Shown here: positions 10,799 through 22,640 of the stretch, one piece after another
Numbering within the stretch: position 1 is the first letter of the stretch
Layout of the letters: the number at the start of each line of letters is the position of its first letter
Assembly: GCA_003996215.1 (NCBI GenBank)
Contig: QJPP01000273.1
Location: 868,001 to 932,000 of the forward strand
Reading direction: 5' to 3'
Length of the DNA: 64,000 bases
Source of the DNA: Jaltomata sinuosa
Taxonomy: Eukaryota > Streptophyta > Magnoliopsida > Solanales > Solanaceae
Translations under genes and position numbers: made by a program
The notes under the pieces: model-generated
What the model saw: the letters and a program-made list of their open reading frames with translations, nothing else
Told to the model about the DNA's origin: nothing
Databases searched by the model: none

Positions 10799-13700
10799 AT
10801 GTCTATTTCCTTTTCTTATATTCTTGTAATATTGTTTCTTTTGTTCTTTCCATTACACAATTTAGCTCAAAATAGTGGTAGAGTAGCTACTAGTAGTTCT
10901 ATTAGTGCAACAGATGAAAGTACCCCATGGCTTTCACCATCTGGTGATTTTGCATTTGGATTCCAAAAAGTTCAAGAAAATAATAAAGATCATGAGTTCT
11001 TGCTTTGTATATGGTATGCAAAAATACAAGAAAAAACTATACTTTGGCATGCTAATATGAGTGATTTAGTGCCACAAGGATCAACATTGAATCTTGATTC
11101 TCAAAGGGGTCTTATACTTAGTGATCCTCAAGGGATTACCCTTTGGAGAAGTACTGATTTGGTTGGTGGTAATATTGGTTATGGATTCATGAATGATACT
11201 GGGAATTTTGTTGTAATGGGAAGTGATTCTAATGATCCATTGTGGGAAAGTTTTAGAAATCCAACTGATACTTTGTTGCCAAATCAAATATTGGAAAGAG
11301 GGAGCTTCCTTTTTTCTCAAAGATCAGAAGGTAGTTTCACTCAAGGTACGCGCTGAATTGTGTGACCAACTCATTTAATTGTTTCATTATATTACTACGC
11401 CTAAATAGGAAGGTGTGGAGGACACTTATTTAGGGTAGAGGGATAGTAGGAGAGAGTGCGTCCATGCTAGTAGGTAGGAGTGTTGTGTTTTGTGGTCTGT
11501 ACTAGTAGTCGCAACGTTTCACTCGTAGTTTCTTGTTCTTGCAGTTTTGGTGATATTTGTTGTTTCGGGTAGATCGATTATAGTATTATTTTGTGGTAGT
11601 TTTGTTTCTACTACTATCTGTTGGTTTTGTTACGACGTATTGTTTCGTGCTCTTTTATTATGTCTTTTCTAGCCTGTTTTTGTCCTGAGCCGGGGTTCTA
11701 TCGGAAACAGTCTCTCTACCTCACCTCCGAGGTAGTGGTGTGGATTGCGTACATTCTACCCTCTCCAGACCCCACTTTGTGGGACTACACTGGATATGTT
11801 GTTGTTGTTGTTGTTGTCATTGTTTGCCTAAACACGATATCTGTATTATGAGGATTCATCAATAATTGACTAGTTTTAGTCATGGTAGCACATTTTTCTT
11901 TAGGTCCTACGCTTTCTAGGAGTCTTTTATCCCTATTTGAGATTTTTATGCCGGGAAACGGAAAAGGGTTAGATTTTGTGGGGGGAGGGGTAGTAAAATA
12001 GGGTTGGGGGTGGTGAGGTGGCATGCCGCGTGGCATTCAACTCCCGTGGATGTCATGCCACGTGGAAGGGGTTAACAGACGAAGGATCATTTTTAACAAC
12101 TTTGCTGATGGCAGGGGGTACTTTTGTTCGCAAAGTATAATGGGTTAAATGTAAACAATTTTTGAAAGTAGAGAGGTAAATCTGACCCTTTTCCCTTTTA
12201 TTTTTATTGTATATATAATATTGGTCAGTGTGAATCCAGCCGACCCCAACTTATTTGGGATTGAAGCGTAGTTGTTGTTATATGTCTTAACACGTACCCT
12301 CACGTGTGGTCTTAACTGTTATAGAGAATACGATTTTGATTGTTAAATTATATTATGTCTCGACAGGTAGGTTTTATCTTCGGATGCTTGATAATGGGAA
12401 TTTGGTGCTTGTTAAACAAAGTGTGCCTTCCAATATGGATTATGATGATGAGTACTATAACAGTGGAACTTCTGACTCAACAAATGCAACAAATTCTGGG
12501 GATAAGTTGGTTTTTGAAGAAAATGGCGTGGTGTACGTACTGAAAAGAAACAATCAAAGGCAAATTCTTACTCCGCGATCCATTCCTTCAGCTTCGCAAA
12601 ATTACCATCGCGTGACTCTTAGCTTTGATGGAGTTCTCAGTCATTATTATCATTCAAGGATTTCGAATAGCAGTGGCTGGAATATTCTGTGGTCTCAACC
12701 GAATAATATATGCATCGAAATTGATGGAGGCAAAGGACCTGGTGCTTGTGGTTACAACAATGTATGCAATCTTGGTACAAACAATAGACCAGTTTGTAAC
12801 TGTCCACAAGGATATTCACTTCTTGATCCGAACGATGCTTATGGCGACTGCAAACCGGATTTTCCATTAAGTTGTGATGATGTTGGGAGCGGTTCGCCTG
12901 AAGATTTTTACAGTTTTATCACGATTCGTGATACTGATTGGCCGAAATCTGACTTTCAGCAAATTAGCCCTTCAACTGAACAAGACTGCCAAAATGCTTG
13001 TTTGAATGATTGTTTTTGTGCTGTTGCCATTTATAGAAGCAACAGTTGCTGGAAAAAGAAGCTGCCCCTGTCGAATGGGAGAATAGACACCAATCTGAAT
13101 TCAAAAGCTTTTATGAAAATAAGGAAAGATGGCGTCCCTCGGCCTCTAAGTCCCGGCCTTCCATTTCCGGAATCTCATCAAAAGCAGAGTTGGCGAATTT
13201 GGGCAATTTTGACGTCCTCGCTCTTAGGTAGCTCCGTATTGGTAAATGTTCTGCTCATTAGTGTATTCTGTTGGGGATTCTTCCACATTTATAAAAAGAA
13301 AGTGAACGTATTTCGCCCTACAAGTCATGTGACGGACTCTGTCTGTCATAGTTTTACGTACAAAGAACTTGTAGAAGCCACGAAAGACTTCAAGGAAGAG
13401 CTAGGCAGGGGTGCATTTGGGATTGTTTACAAAGGGGTAATGCCTATTGGTTCAAGAAACGTAGTCGCGATAAAGAAGCTGGACAGAGTTGCTCATGAGG
13501 CAGAGAAAGACTTCATGACTGAAGTAAATGTGATTAGTCAGACTCATCACAAGAATTTGGTCCGTCTGATCGGATATTGTTACGAGGGACCTCATCGTTT
13601 GTTGGTCTACGAGTATATGAGTAATGGCACACTTGCAAGTTTCATTTTTGGTGATCCGAAACCAAACTGGAGCCAGAAGACTAAAATTGCAACGGGGATA

Positions 13701-14255
13701 GCACGGGGACTTGCATACCTCCACGAAGAGTGCAGTACACAGATTATCCATTGTGATATAAAGCCTCAGAACATTCTCCTGGATGACTATCACGTTGCTC
13801 GAATATCAGATTTCGGATTGTCTAAACTGCTGATGATCAACCAGAGTCGAACAGATACTAATATTAGAGGAACAAGAGGTTATGTTGCTCCAGAATGGTT
13901 CAGGACTAGTCCAGTCACGGTTAAGGTAGACGTCTACAGCTTTGGTGTAATGCTACTAGAGATCATCACTTGCCGGAAATGTTTGGGGAACGAGGAAAGC
14001 TATGGACCAGACGCGATACTTACAGATTGGGTTCTGGATTGTTTTCAAGAAGGAAAATTTGAAGCTCTGGTGGAAAGTGATTCCGAGGCCTTGAATGACA
14101 CGAAGCAGCTCGAGAGGTTTGTGATGGTTGGTATTTGGTGCATTCAGGAGGATCCATCGACGAGGCCTACTATGAGGAAGGTTTGTCAAATGCTTGAAGG
14201 ATCTGTTGAAGTGACAATTCCACCATGTCCATATAATTTTAGCATTACTATTTAA
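10799..14255 (+). CDS. G-type lectin S-receptor-like Ser/Thr protein kinase (LECRK type)
   Basis: Two exons, 10799-11345 and 12367-14255, join in frame through CAAG|GTACGC ... CGACAG|GTAGG to give 811 residues, a normal length for the family. A signal peptide (about 1-24) is followed by a bulb-type lectin domain (about 30-180), an EGF-like cysteine region (about 307-345, CGYNNVCNLG and CNCPQGYSLLD), a PAN-like cysteine region (about 370-430), one membrane span (about 456-490) and a kinase domain (about 510-790). The kinase keeps the glycine loop GRGAFGIVYKG, VAIKKL, DFG and GYVAPEW. The catalytic loop is HCDIKPQN, with Cys in place of the usual Arg, so this is a non-RD kinase, a class often linked to immune signalling. 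Expected at the plasma membrane with the lectin side outside. The ligand is unknown. Most relatives lack introns, so the intron is notable. Subfamily name not assigned. Confidence 0.9.
11405..11818 (+). mobile_element. 5'-truncated LINE 3' end inside the receptor-kinase intron
   Basis: The segment starts with AAGGTGTGGAGGACAC and TTTAGGGTAGAGGG, which matches the end of the LINE coding region. It ends with GAGCCGGGGTTCTATCGG, CCCCACTTTGTGGGAC and a (TTG)n tail at about 11797-11815. A second TTG-type tail, CCCCAACTTATTTGGGATTG, lies at about 12241-12285. These occupy roughly half of the 1021-bp intron. Confidence 0.7.
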
Positions 14256-16837
14256 GATCATATAAGCCTCATTTACGCGCGATTTCCTCCTCTCTCCATG
14301 TGTTTTTACGTTCGAGTTGTCTAGTTATATTACTTGCTTCTATGTTGAATATTCTTTAAATTGTAATGATCTGCATAAGAAGTAGTACTAGTGAAGAAAT
14401 TGTAATTGAGACATTTGAACAAACACTTTTTGGATTTTTTTTTTAAATAACCAAAAAATCTATCGGAAACCGCCTCTATACCTTTACAAGGTAGGAATAA
14501 GACTCAGGTACACGCCACCTTCCCCAGATCCCACTTGTAGAATACACTGGGTATGTTGTTATTGTAACCGAGAAATCTCCCATTGGTTAGTTGACTCAAC
14601 CCTATTGGGCCCACAAGTTTGAAACTCGGGGGGGGGGGGGGGGGAGTATGGCCCGCTTCTCTATCCTTCTCCCACTTAAATACCACTCGTCATGTGCGTT
14701 CAATCCACATATCACTCGTTGAACCAAAGTTCGGAGGCAATATTTTTTGCGCAATTTAGTATGACCCTTCCGTACTTTACTAGAGGTCTCGAGTTCGAGG
14801 GAAGAACTCCTAATAGAGAGTGCTTCTCCATATAGTATAGTGAGTCTTACGTGAGGCAAATCTGCATTAGTCCGACCAGTATGTTTTCAGAAACTGGATG
14901 GTTAAACCAATAAAATTTAGATACATAAGCCATAGATGGCTATTGCTTATTTGCTAGTTTCAATGGACCAAGTCAACCTTTTTTTAAAAAAATGTGACAT
15001 TAATTAACTTATTTGATGGTTCTAGATGTATATAGCTGGAGATCCAAATTATTTTAATCTTATATGTTCCTATCCATAGTAAAAATCTGTTAACCTCTAA
15101 TTTTTAATCAATCAACGAAACTATTTTTGTATGCTTATACACAACAATTATTTGTTTATATTTAATGCATGAAAATTATTGTATATCGTCTATCTCGATT
15201 AAGTTCATGATTAGATTATTTATTGAAAAGGTCACCAAAATTGAAATAAAAACTAATAGACATAATACATAAATGTGTTCTTTAATTTAGTTTCAACTAG
15301 TATTTACGTTCTTTAATTTTGGATGTGCACAAGTAAGCACTTAAACTTGTATAAAGTAGACACACAAGTTCTGCGTGATGATTTGTGTGAAACGTCATGT
15401 AAGACGTGTGTATCTACTTATTCAACTTTATACAAATTTAATTAATCTACTTGCTCACACCTAAAATTGAAAACCAAGTTAAAAAACACATGTTATGCCA
15501 AATAATATCATACATGTCTAATAATCATATGCCAAGTAAAATGAATTAAAAAAATAATTAAATTCTTATCAGAATTAGTAATAGGAAACCAAAACTGTCC
15601 CATGACATGTGATGAACCAAAAACTTCCTCATGAACTTTAATTCAATGACTCCAAAATAAGCAATAATAAATGGACTTTGTGTTTCTCAAGAAGATGACT
15701 TTTTTTTATTAAAATAAAAAAATAAATTTGGACACCTATCATTGTTTTAGCTAATCAACTCACACGTGTTAGAAGTCAGTGGTGGAACTAGACATTCAAA
15801 ATAGGATTTCGCAGGCAGGAGATAACCTCACAAACTGAAACATCTTAATAGTTAAAAAAAAAGAAAAGTAAAAGCAATTTTCATAATAATAATGAGTAAA
15901 ATAGGAGCAGCCTAAAGCGTAAAAACAGGATTATAAAAAAGTAACACAAGCATCGTGCTGACAACAACATACTCTTTTTGCAACTTCTATGAAAAAGTCT
16001 TACATGACGATGGATTTTCTCGTGAAATACTTTGGAGCGAAAAAATTTAATAAATTTTAATAAATTTTTGAGTTTGAAACTTGTTTGAATTGGGTTCTTA
16101 TGATTTTCATACTAAATTCAATAATTTTAATTTTATATTTACTTTTAAAAATTTATTTAATATTTATAAATTATCAATTTAACTTGGTCTTTTAAGAAGT
16201 AGAAAATCTGAATTCATAAGTTTCAAATTGCGAGTTCATATTTTTGCATACATATCTCTTAAGTAGGTGACATCTCTATGATAATCATTTTAATAAATTC
16301 ACTTTGTGCTTATCATCCATATAAACAAGGGCGTATCTATAATTTTGTTTACGAGTTTGATAAAATTGAATAACTTTAATTTATTTGTATTTATATTATA
16401 GAAATTCACTTAATATATATAATTAATTAAAATTCAAAACTTAATAAACTATATTTTTTCTTTTCAAGACGCATAAATTTAAAATTCTAATTATGCATCC
16501 GCACAAATCTTTTTCATCTATTTTCTATTATATAGAAGCGGCTTGAAGCGGGTGATTGACTCTTCAAATTTCATCAATGCCACATAAATTGAGATAAAAA
16601 GAGTAACATATATAATCTGAAAATTATGTAAAAAATATTATAAATCACAATAATTAACAACTTAATTAAAAGTCATACAAACAATTTGATTGACTCTCTA
16701 AATTTCATCTTGTCACATAAATAAATTGGGCTCGTATTGGCACATGCATATACATATATATACACACCTTCTATTCCCTCTTTTAAAGTCTTTCTTCTTC
16801 TATATATTTCCTCTCTTTTCCTTTAATAAACTCATCA
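14256..16837. other. Spacer between receptor-kinase and dioxygenase genes
   Basis: Contains a TTG-type LINE/SINE 3' end at about 14458-14572, a 17-base G run at 14628-14644, a fragment of a tRNA-related dispersed repeat near 14812-14880, and a fold-back MITE at 15259-15499. The rest is AT-rich. A TATATATA motif at 16754-16761, about 80 bp before the dioxygenase ATG, is a plausible TATA box. No further gene seen. Confidence 0.6.
15259..15499. repeat. Fold-back MITE (ATAATACATAAA family)
   Basis: Starts GACATAATACATAAATG and ends ACACATGTTATGCC, roughly inverse. Internal halves also pair: GTGCACAAGTAAGCACTTAA against a later TTTATACAAATTTAATTAA stretch. Related copies are at 59909-60205 and 61758-62013, with decayed pieces near 26868 and 28630. 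Confidence 0.65.
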
Positions 16838-19800
16838 ATGACATCTACCAAAGTAAAAATTCCCACCATAGATTTTTCCAATCATCAAGAGCTAAAACCA
16901 AACAAACCACTATGGGAATCCACAAAAGTTCAAGTTTTTGAAGCCTTAAAAGAATATGGTTGTTTTGAAGCAATATATGATAATATTCCAAGTGAAATTA
17001 GAGAGGGCATGTTTGGTATTTCAAAAGAAATATTTGAATTTCCTTTAGAGACCAAATTGAAAAATTTATCAGAAAAACCATTGCATGGCTACAATGGGAT
17101 GATACCAAACATGCCATTGTATGAGAGTTTGTGTATTGCTGATTTGCTTAATCCTCAAAGTGTTGAAAATTTTTCTAGTATATTTTGGCCTCATGGTAAT
17201 CTTGATTTCTGGTATGTCTATACTTTTACTATTATTCTGTTTAAATTTAATTTGTGCACTAAATAGAGTCTTGGAGCTGTGTGATTTATAGGTTATGAAT
17301 TTCAGCAACAATAAAATTATTCGTGTGTGACCTATATATAATTTTGAATTTGAGCTGTGAAAGCTGTCATTAATACTTGCATAACCTATTGATACTTGCA
17401 TTACGGTAGAGGTAGGATAGGGTAGGGTAGGGATAATGGTAGGAAAAAACTTACCCATATCGGGTGTATTACACCAAACCAATAAATGCATGACATGTGT
17501 CTGAATACATACAACTATCACTTAACCATGATTAATTAATGTATATAATTACTTCATTAAATCACTTAATCATGATAAGTTGCATTGGTTTGGTGTATAC
17601 ACCCGATGTGGGTAAGTTTTTACCGTAAGAGGGGGATGGAGGTGGAGTGAATAAGACTCTTTATGTGCTTTAATTTGCGAAAGACCCTAAAAAATATAAA
17701 GAAGAGTAAAACTATAGCTTCTAATAAGTATAAATCTCCAAATTCAGCGAATTGAGCAGGGGTAGGGATAGGGGTAGGATAGAGTGTCTACATCTCACTT
17801 GTTTTTCCCCGAACCTCACTTGTCCTTCCCCAAATCTCACACATAAACTGTTCTTTTTTAAAAAAAAAAAAAAAGAAACTCAAATCTATAGCAAAAAAGA
17901 GAGAGTCAAAATCTAATAAAAAGAAAAAAAGAAAAAAAAAATAAAGAGAGAGAGAAAGAAGAAAGTGGGTTTTTTCTTTTATAAAATAGATATTTTCATT
18001 TATTTATTTTTTGGTTTTTTCTTTTTTTTTTCCTTATAATTTATTTTAAAATTAATATTTTGCATCCAAATATCACATGTCCTTTTCTTAATTAATCGTC
18101 TTGTCATGTTAGCCGTGAGCTATTACACACACTATGCAATTTTAGCTGATTGCTAAAAGAATATTTAAACATACAAATTTTGAATTGTTGTAAGTACGTG
18201 TTGAATAGGTATAATATTTAATTGAAGTGTCTTAGTGAAAGTCGTGTCAACAGTAGGTGTCTCTATATGTGTTCAACCATTCTTGTTATGTTTAGACTAA
18301 CATTATATGTGAATTAATTTTTGCAGCAAGTTGGTAAAATCTTACTCAAATCCACTTGTGAAATTGGATGAAATGGTGAAAAGGATGATTTTGGAGAATT
18401 TGGGATTAAAAAATCACATTGATGAATTCTTGGATCCCAATACTTTTCTACTTAGATTTACACATTACAAGGCATCATCATCAATTATTAATAGTGGAGA
18501 TGATGAAGAAAATATATCTACTGGATTGGGTGGCCACACAGATGGTAACTTCTTGACTATTATATCACAAAATCAAGTCAATGGATTGCAAGTTCTCAAC
18601 AAAAATAATGGAGAGTGGATTGATGCCAATATTTCACCAAATTCTTATGTTGTTTTGTCTGGTGATTCCTTCATGGTAAGTATTATTTTTTTTAGTGTTA
18701 TATTACTTTGTTGGAACCTGTATTGCTCGGGCTTTTCAAAAATATTATCGCACCTTATAAGATCTTGTGTTGATATGTGTTGGAACTTGATGTTTTTCGA
18801 ATCTCAAAAAATATTGTCGCAGTTGTGTTGGATTATTCTCCAAAAGTGCATATCACTACTAAAAAATGGCTATGTTACCATTGAAATTTTCTTCTAAAAG
18901 TTGTTCAGTGGCTATTTCCACAGATATTTTGATTGAATCAGTAAGAAAAAAAATAACAGTGTAAAATTAGGAAAATTTTCAGTGTTTTAGTGAAAATTTA
19001 TTTTTCACCGTGCTTTCTTTCAGTGAGCTCGTTCGGTGGAAAACGAGAGGGAAAATCTTGTTTTATAGCACAAATTTTCCTATTGATTCGAGGTAGAAAA
19101 AACCTCTATTTTTAGTAGTGTATTTTGAAGGATCTGACACGCTAAATAGTATTTTTGAAGAATCCAAAGCAACATAGGTTATTAAAACTAGAGCCAAAGG
19201 CTAATAGTTTAATAGTTTATTTGTGCCTATGTTGCCCGATTCTCCAAAAACATTACCGCACTTATGTTGGATCCTTGAGGAAAGCATAACTTTTGAACGA
19301 TCTGACACATACTCAACGATATTTTCCACTCACAAAAGTTCTAACTCTTGTTCAAGTGAAATGCATTCAAATACCATTTTTCAACTTGATAAACTCTTTT
19401 TGCCTAGTTTTAGCCAAATATATATCCAAACACCTAGTTAATGTAACTATACATTTTTTCTACAAAAAAGTATTTGAGTGAGCTCGAAATTCTTTTCGAC
19501 GATTTTCCGTCCTAAATTTCACATTTCCAATGGAAATTTCGATGGAAAAAACACGTATTTCTAGTAATAGATGCATGCATTTGAGTTTTATGCACTGACG
19601 ATCTAAATTTATACAGGCGTGGACGAATGGTCGATTGCATTCTCCAGTCCATAGGATAACAATGGTTGGAGAAAATGATAGATTCTCCATTCAGTTATTT
19701 TCATTATCAAAACCAGGTCACTTCATAGAAGCCCCAAAAGAACTTGTGAATGAAGAACACCCTTTACTCTTCAAACCATATGAAATTCTTGGATTATTTG

Positions 19801-19871
19801 AGTATGTTACTTCACAAGCTGGCTATGGAGGAGCTCCCAATGATGTTTTCAAGGCTTATTGTGGTGTTTGA
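16838..19871 (+). CDS. 2-oxoglutarate/Fe(II)-dependent dioxygenase, AOP1-like
   Basis: Exons 16838-17211, 18327-18675 and 19617-19871 give 325 residues with all junctions GT-AG and in frame. Residues 1-125 contain the N-terminal region of plant DOXC enzymes (KVKIPTIDFS, MPLYESLCIAD). The iron ligands are His195 and Asp197 in GGHTDGN and His253 in HSPVHRI. The 2-oxoglutarate contact is Arg263/Ser265 in NDRFSIQ. All active-site residues are therefore present, and the length is usual for the family. Closest by eye to proteins named probable 2-oxoglutarate-dependent dioxygenase AOP1; the substrate is unknown. The start at 16838 fits the conserved N-terminus and the TATA-like motif upstream. Both introns hold MITEs. 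The last codons and 3' flank are duplicated just downstream. Confidence 0.9.
17444..17623. repeat. Fold-back MITE in dioxygenase intron 1
   Basis: The left arm starts AAAAAACTTACCCATATCGG and the right arm ends CCGATGTGGGTAAGTTTTT. The arms pair over about 38 bp (17444-17486 against 17585-17623), with few mismatches, and both include the sequence TACACCAAACCAAT. The loop is AT-rich. Confidence 0.75.
18724..19178. repeat. GCTCGGACTCT-family element split by a CACTA MITE
   Basis: The left part begins TATTGCTCGGGCTTTTC and runs to the GGATTATTCTCCAAAAGTGC centre. After the MITE at 18854-19120 the element resumes with TTGAAGGATCTGACAC and ends ATCCAAAGCAACATAG. A second copy of the family follows at about 19228-19325. 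Confidence 0.6.
18854..19120. mobile_element. CACTA-type MITE in dioxygenase intron 2
   Basis: The termini are CACTACTAAAAA and its inverse TTTTTAGTAGTG. A 3-bp target duplication TAT flanks it (18851-18853 and 19121-19123). Length 267 bp, non-coding. Confidence 0.8.
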
Positions 19872-20215
19872 TATGCTAGAATCGAAAAAAGTGAATTTTC
19901 GATGGATGTTCCTGTCAGAATATCGTTAGTGGGATTTCTGACTGAATGTCTGTTGGAAACGTCTTCGACGAGCTAGAATTCGTGTTTTTTTTAGTAGTGT
20001 GCATGTATCTTATGTTTGAATTGTTGAAGTTCTTTAGCTTTAGTGTTCTATGTTTTCAAGGCTTATTGTGGTGTTTGATATGTTAGAATCGAAAAACGTG
20101 AATTTTCGATGGATGTTCCTGTCAGAATATCGTTAGTATATATGGGATTTCCGACATAAGGTTCGTTGGAAACCTCTTCGACTAGATAGAATTCGTGTAT
20201 TTTTTAGTAGTGCGT
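19843..20215 (+). repeat. Tandem duplication of the dioxygenase 3' end
   Basis: The sequence from ATGTTTTCAAGGCTTATTGT through the stop codon and about 150 bp beyond occurs at 19843 and again at 20050, a period of 207 bp. The repeated block ends in AGTAGTG, the terminus of a CACTA MITE. The second copy contains the last eight codons and stop, but no upstream exon. Confidence 0.75.
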
Positions 20216-21016
20216 ATCTTATGTTTTGTTTGTGTTTTTTGGGGCAAATAACGAAAAAAATTTCTATCCCTGTTACCTGAGATAAAGATAATTGGAAATC
20301 GTACGTGATCGGAGTTGTGGTTTGAAGATGATGATTTGAAGATTCGTTCGACAGTGGCCATAGGTTCGAATCCTGTCACCGTTATTTTATCTTTATACAG
20401 TCAAATCTCTTTATAACAACGTCGTTTATACGGTTCTTTTAAGTCAATGCTATAGTGAAATGTTAGCCTAATGAATATATAACATAATATGATATGAAAA
20501 ATTGATTTCAAAGAAAATTTAAACGTTATAGTAAGATATTATTATTATGGAGGATGAATATTATAAACATATATATGACTATATATTATAATCCCGTCAT
20601 TATATTTCCAGAAAAACTTATTCCCCAACCAACCAAACGATTTGAAATGCCAAACACCACCACATATCAGATTTTCTAATAAATCCAAAATTAGCAAATA
20701 ATATTCCACCAAACTTTATTCTTGACTTTTAACAATATATATATATATATATAGCCAAAATTTCCATTTTCATATAATAATACGTAATGATAGCGTAATA
20801 TTTTCTTACACTATCTGTATATTTAACAAGTCGCACTATATGTACGTCACACGAGATGCATCTTTTTATCCGGGACTTTTTGGAACATCAATAGGTATTA
20901 AATGAAAAAAAAGAACAAAATATTATATTTTGCTTTGAGATATAAACTGGATTTAAAATGAATTAGAATTAAGAAATAGGATTTGAGAGATAAGGAATAA
21001 ACTAAACAAACAAATC

Positions 21017-21110
21017 ATGGATAAATCCAAGTAACCATATCTTAAATTCAAGCGATCTTTTCATAGACGTTTGCCCTCGATTCGAATAGGGGATCGAATT
21101 GATTATAGAA
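21017..21110 (+). pseudogene. rps18: Plastid rps18 fragment in the nucleus (NUPT)
   Basis: From the ATG at 21017 the frame reads MDKSK, a stop, then PYLKFKRSFHRRLPSI and GDRIDY. Plastid ribosomal protein S18 begins MDKSKR and continues KRSFRRRLPP with SGDRIDYRN. Similarity stops after about 31 codons. The in-frame stop at codon 6 and several substitutions show it is dead and not recent. Confidence 0.8.
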
Positions 21111-21999
21111 AGAGAACAATTACATCTACTCAAAACTAAGAGGGGATAAGAGGGGGGGGGGGGGGGGGGGGGGGATGCCTCCTACTATCAAAATCCTAGT
21201 TTTTACAACAGTTGCGTTCTTCTATACAAAAAGAAGACTTACAAAAGAATAAAGAAGTTTGAATCCAAAAAAAATATGCTTGGACAGTTCTTTCACTGAG
21301 CACAATAGAATGAAGAGGAATTTGCATCATTTCAAATTTATCGAAGATTTTTTATTGTCTTTATAACCTTCATATTGATTTTATCGTATTAATTATTTCA
21401 TCTATAGATTATAAAAAATTATAAAAAAAGACAGAGTGAACAAACACAAATTATTATACAGAAGATTTCGTAATAACAAATAATTAGTACGGCGAAAATC
21501 CCGTTGAGAGCATCATCCTCAGAATGGACTTTGCAATGTGCAATTCAAATTTACTCGGTGTTCTAATATGGGCATCGGACATTGGGTGGAAAACCAAAAA
21601 GAAAAAGTATGAACGCATTGCTCATAGAAATGCGGATCAACTCCGCCCCTTCGCATATTAATTAGTGTTTGTTGATCGAGTATAAAATAATTTTACTTAT
21701 CGTTATTTCTATGAACATAATTGTTTCAGTGTTACTTATAAACTATAACGTTTATACCGTTAATGCATAGAATTTTAAATCGCATTTATAATTCAAGAAA
21801 AAGATTTTTGAGAGGAATATCATACATTTTCAAACAAAAATTAATGCATTCACGTGAACTTATAACTTTTATCTTGTCAAATTTACTAGATATTGTCATT
21901 GTCAAACATAGGCTTATGAGTTGGAAGCAATGCATCTAATTAAAGCCCAATTCATTAGATATTTGATTGTGAATTCAATTCTTTAATAATTATGAACTA

Positions 22000-22640
22000 C
22001 TGGAAGTGCAAAATTGAAGGAAGAAAATCGACAAATCGAGTCGGTTCAAAGAACTGGGGGGAAATAGATCCAGTTCATCAAAAAAAAAAAAAAAAAATCA
22101 CATTTTTAATTTTTTTTAAAAAAATCGACGGTCTTTACGAAAATCGACGAACGCTCGTCGATTTGTTTTTGCGAAAAAGTCGTGAAATTTATATGGAAAA
22201 AAGTTTACTTTTCTAGAGAAAGTTGATGCAGTCCCTCAAATTTTACTGTTTTTTATAAAAATCGAGGGACTGTCAAATTTTTAAGTGCAAATTAAAATTG
22301 CAGTTGAAGTATATAAATAAAAATAGTGAGAATAATTCATCAAAGAAAATGTGTGGCGAGTGATAGAATTGTCAAATATCATAGTAAATACTTAAGTTTT
22401 GTTTCAAGTAGCTCCATTTTTATGTATATTTCTGAAAAATTGACTCAGTCCGTCGATTTTTTTAAAAATTCTATCTATTTTTAATTTATTGAAACTGGCG
22501 GACTGAGTCGGTTGTTTCTCAGTTATAACTGGCCCTAACCCAGGCCAAACTGATGATGTACCTTCCATCGGTTTGACATCGATTTTCCCTTAAAAAATCG
22601 GTTCAATCCGTTGATTTTAACCTAATTTTTTGAGGTAATG
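22000..22640. repeat. Inverted-repeat-rich segment, probable non-autonomous element
   Basis: Several perfect short arms are visible: GACTCAGTCCG at 22442-22452 with its inverse at 22499-22509, and CAGTCCCTC at 22229-22237 with GAGGGACTG at 22264-22272. TCGACGAACG / CTCGTCGA lies near 22143-22163. GGTTCAA with TCGATTTT-type words occurs at both ends. No target duplication found. Confidence 0.4.

Noticed and set aside
10799..14255. Reading the lectin part and the kinase part as two separate genes
   Set aside because: Exon 1 joins exon 2 in frame at a good GT-AG pair inside one lectin domain, giving a normal-length LECRK.
14504..14859. Minus-strand frames near the G run
   Set aside because: They run through a homopolymer and a LINE tail; not credible as coding.
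20336..20385. tRNA-like T-arm (GGTTCGAATCC) with a possible tRNA gene
   Set aside because: No matching acceptor, D-arm or anticodon stem found; probably chance or a SINE-derived remnant.
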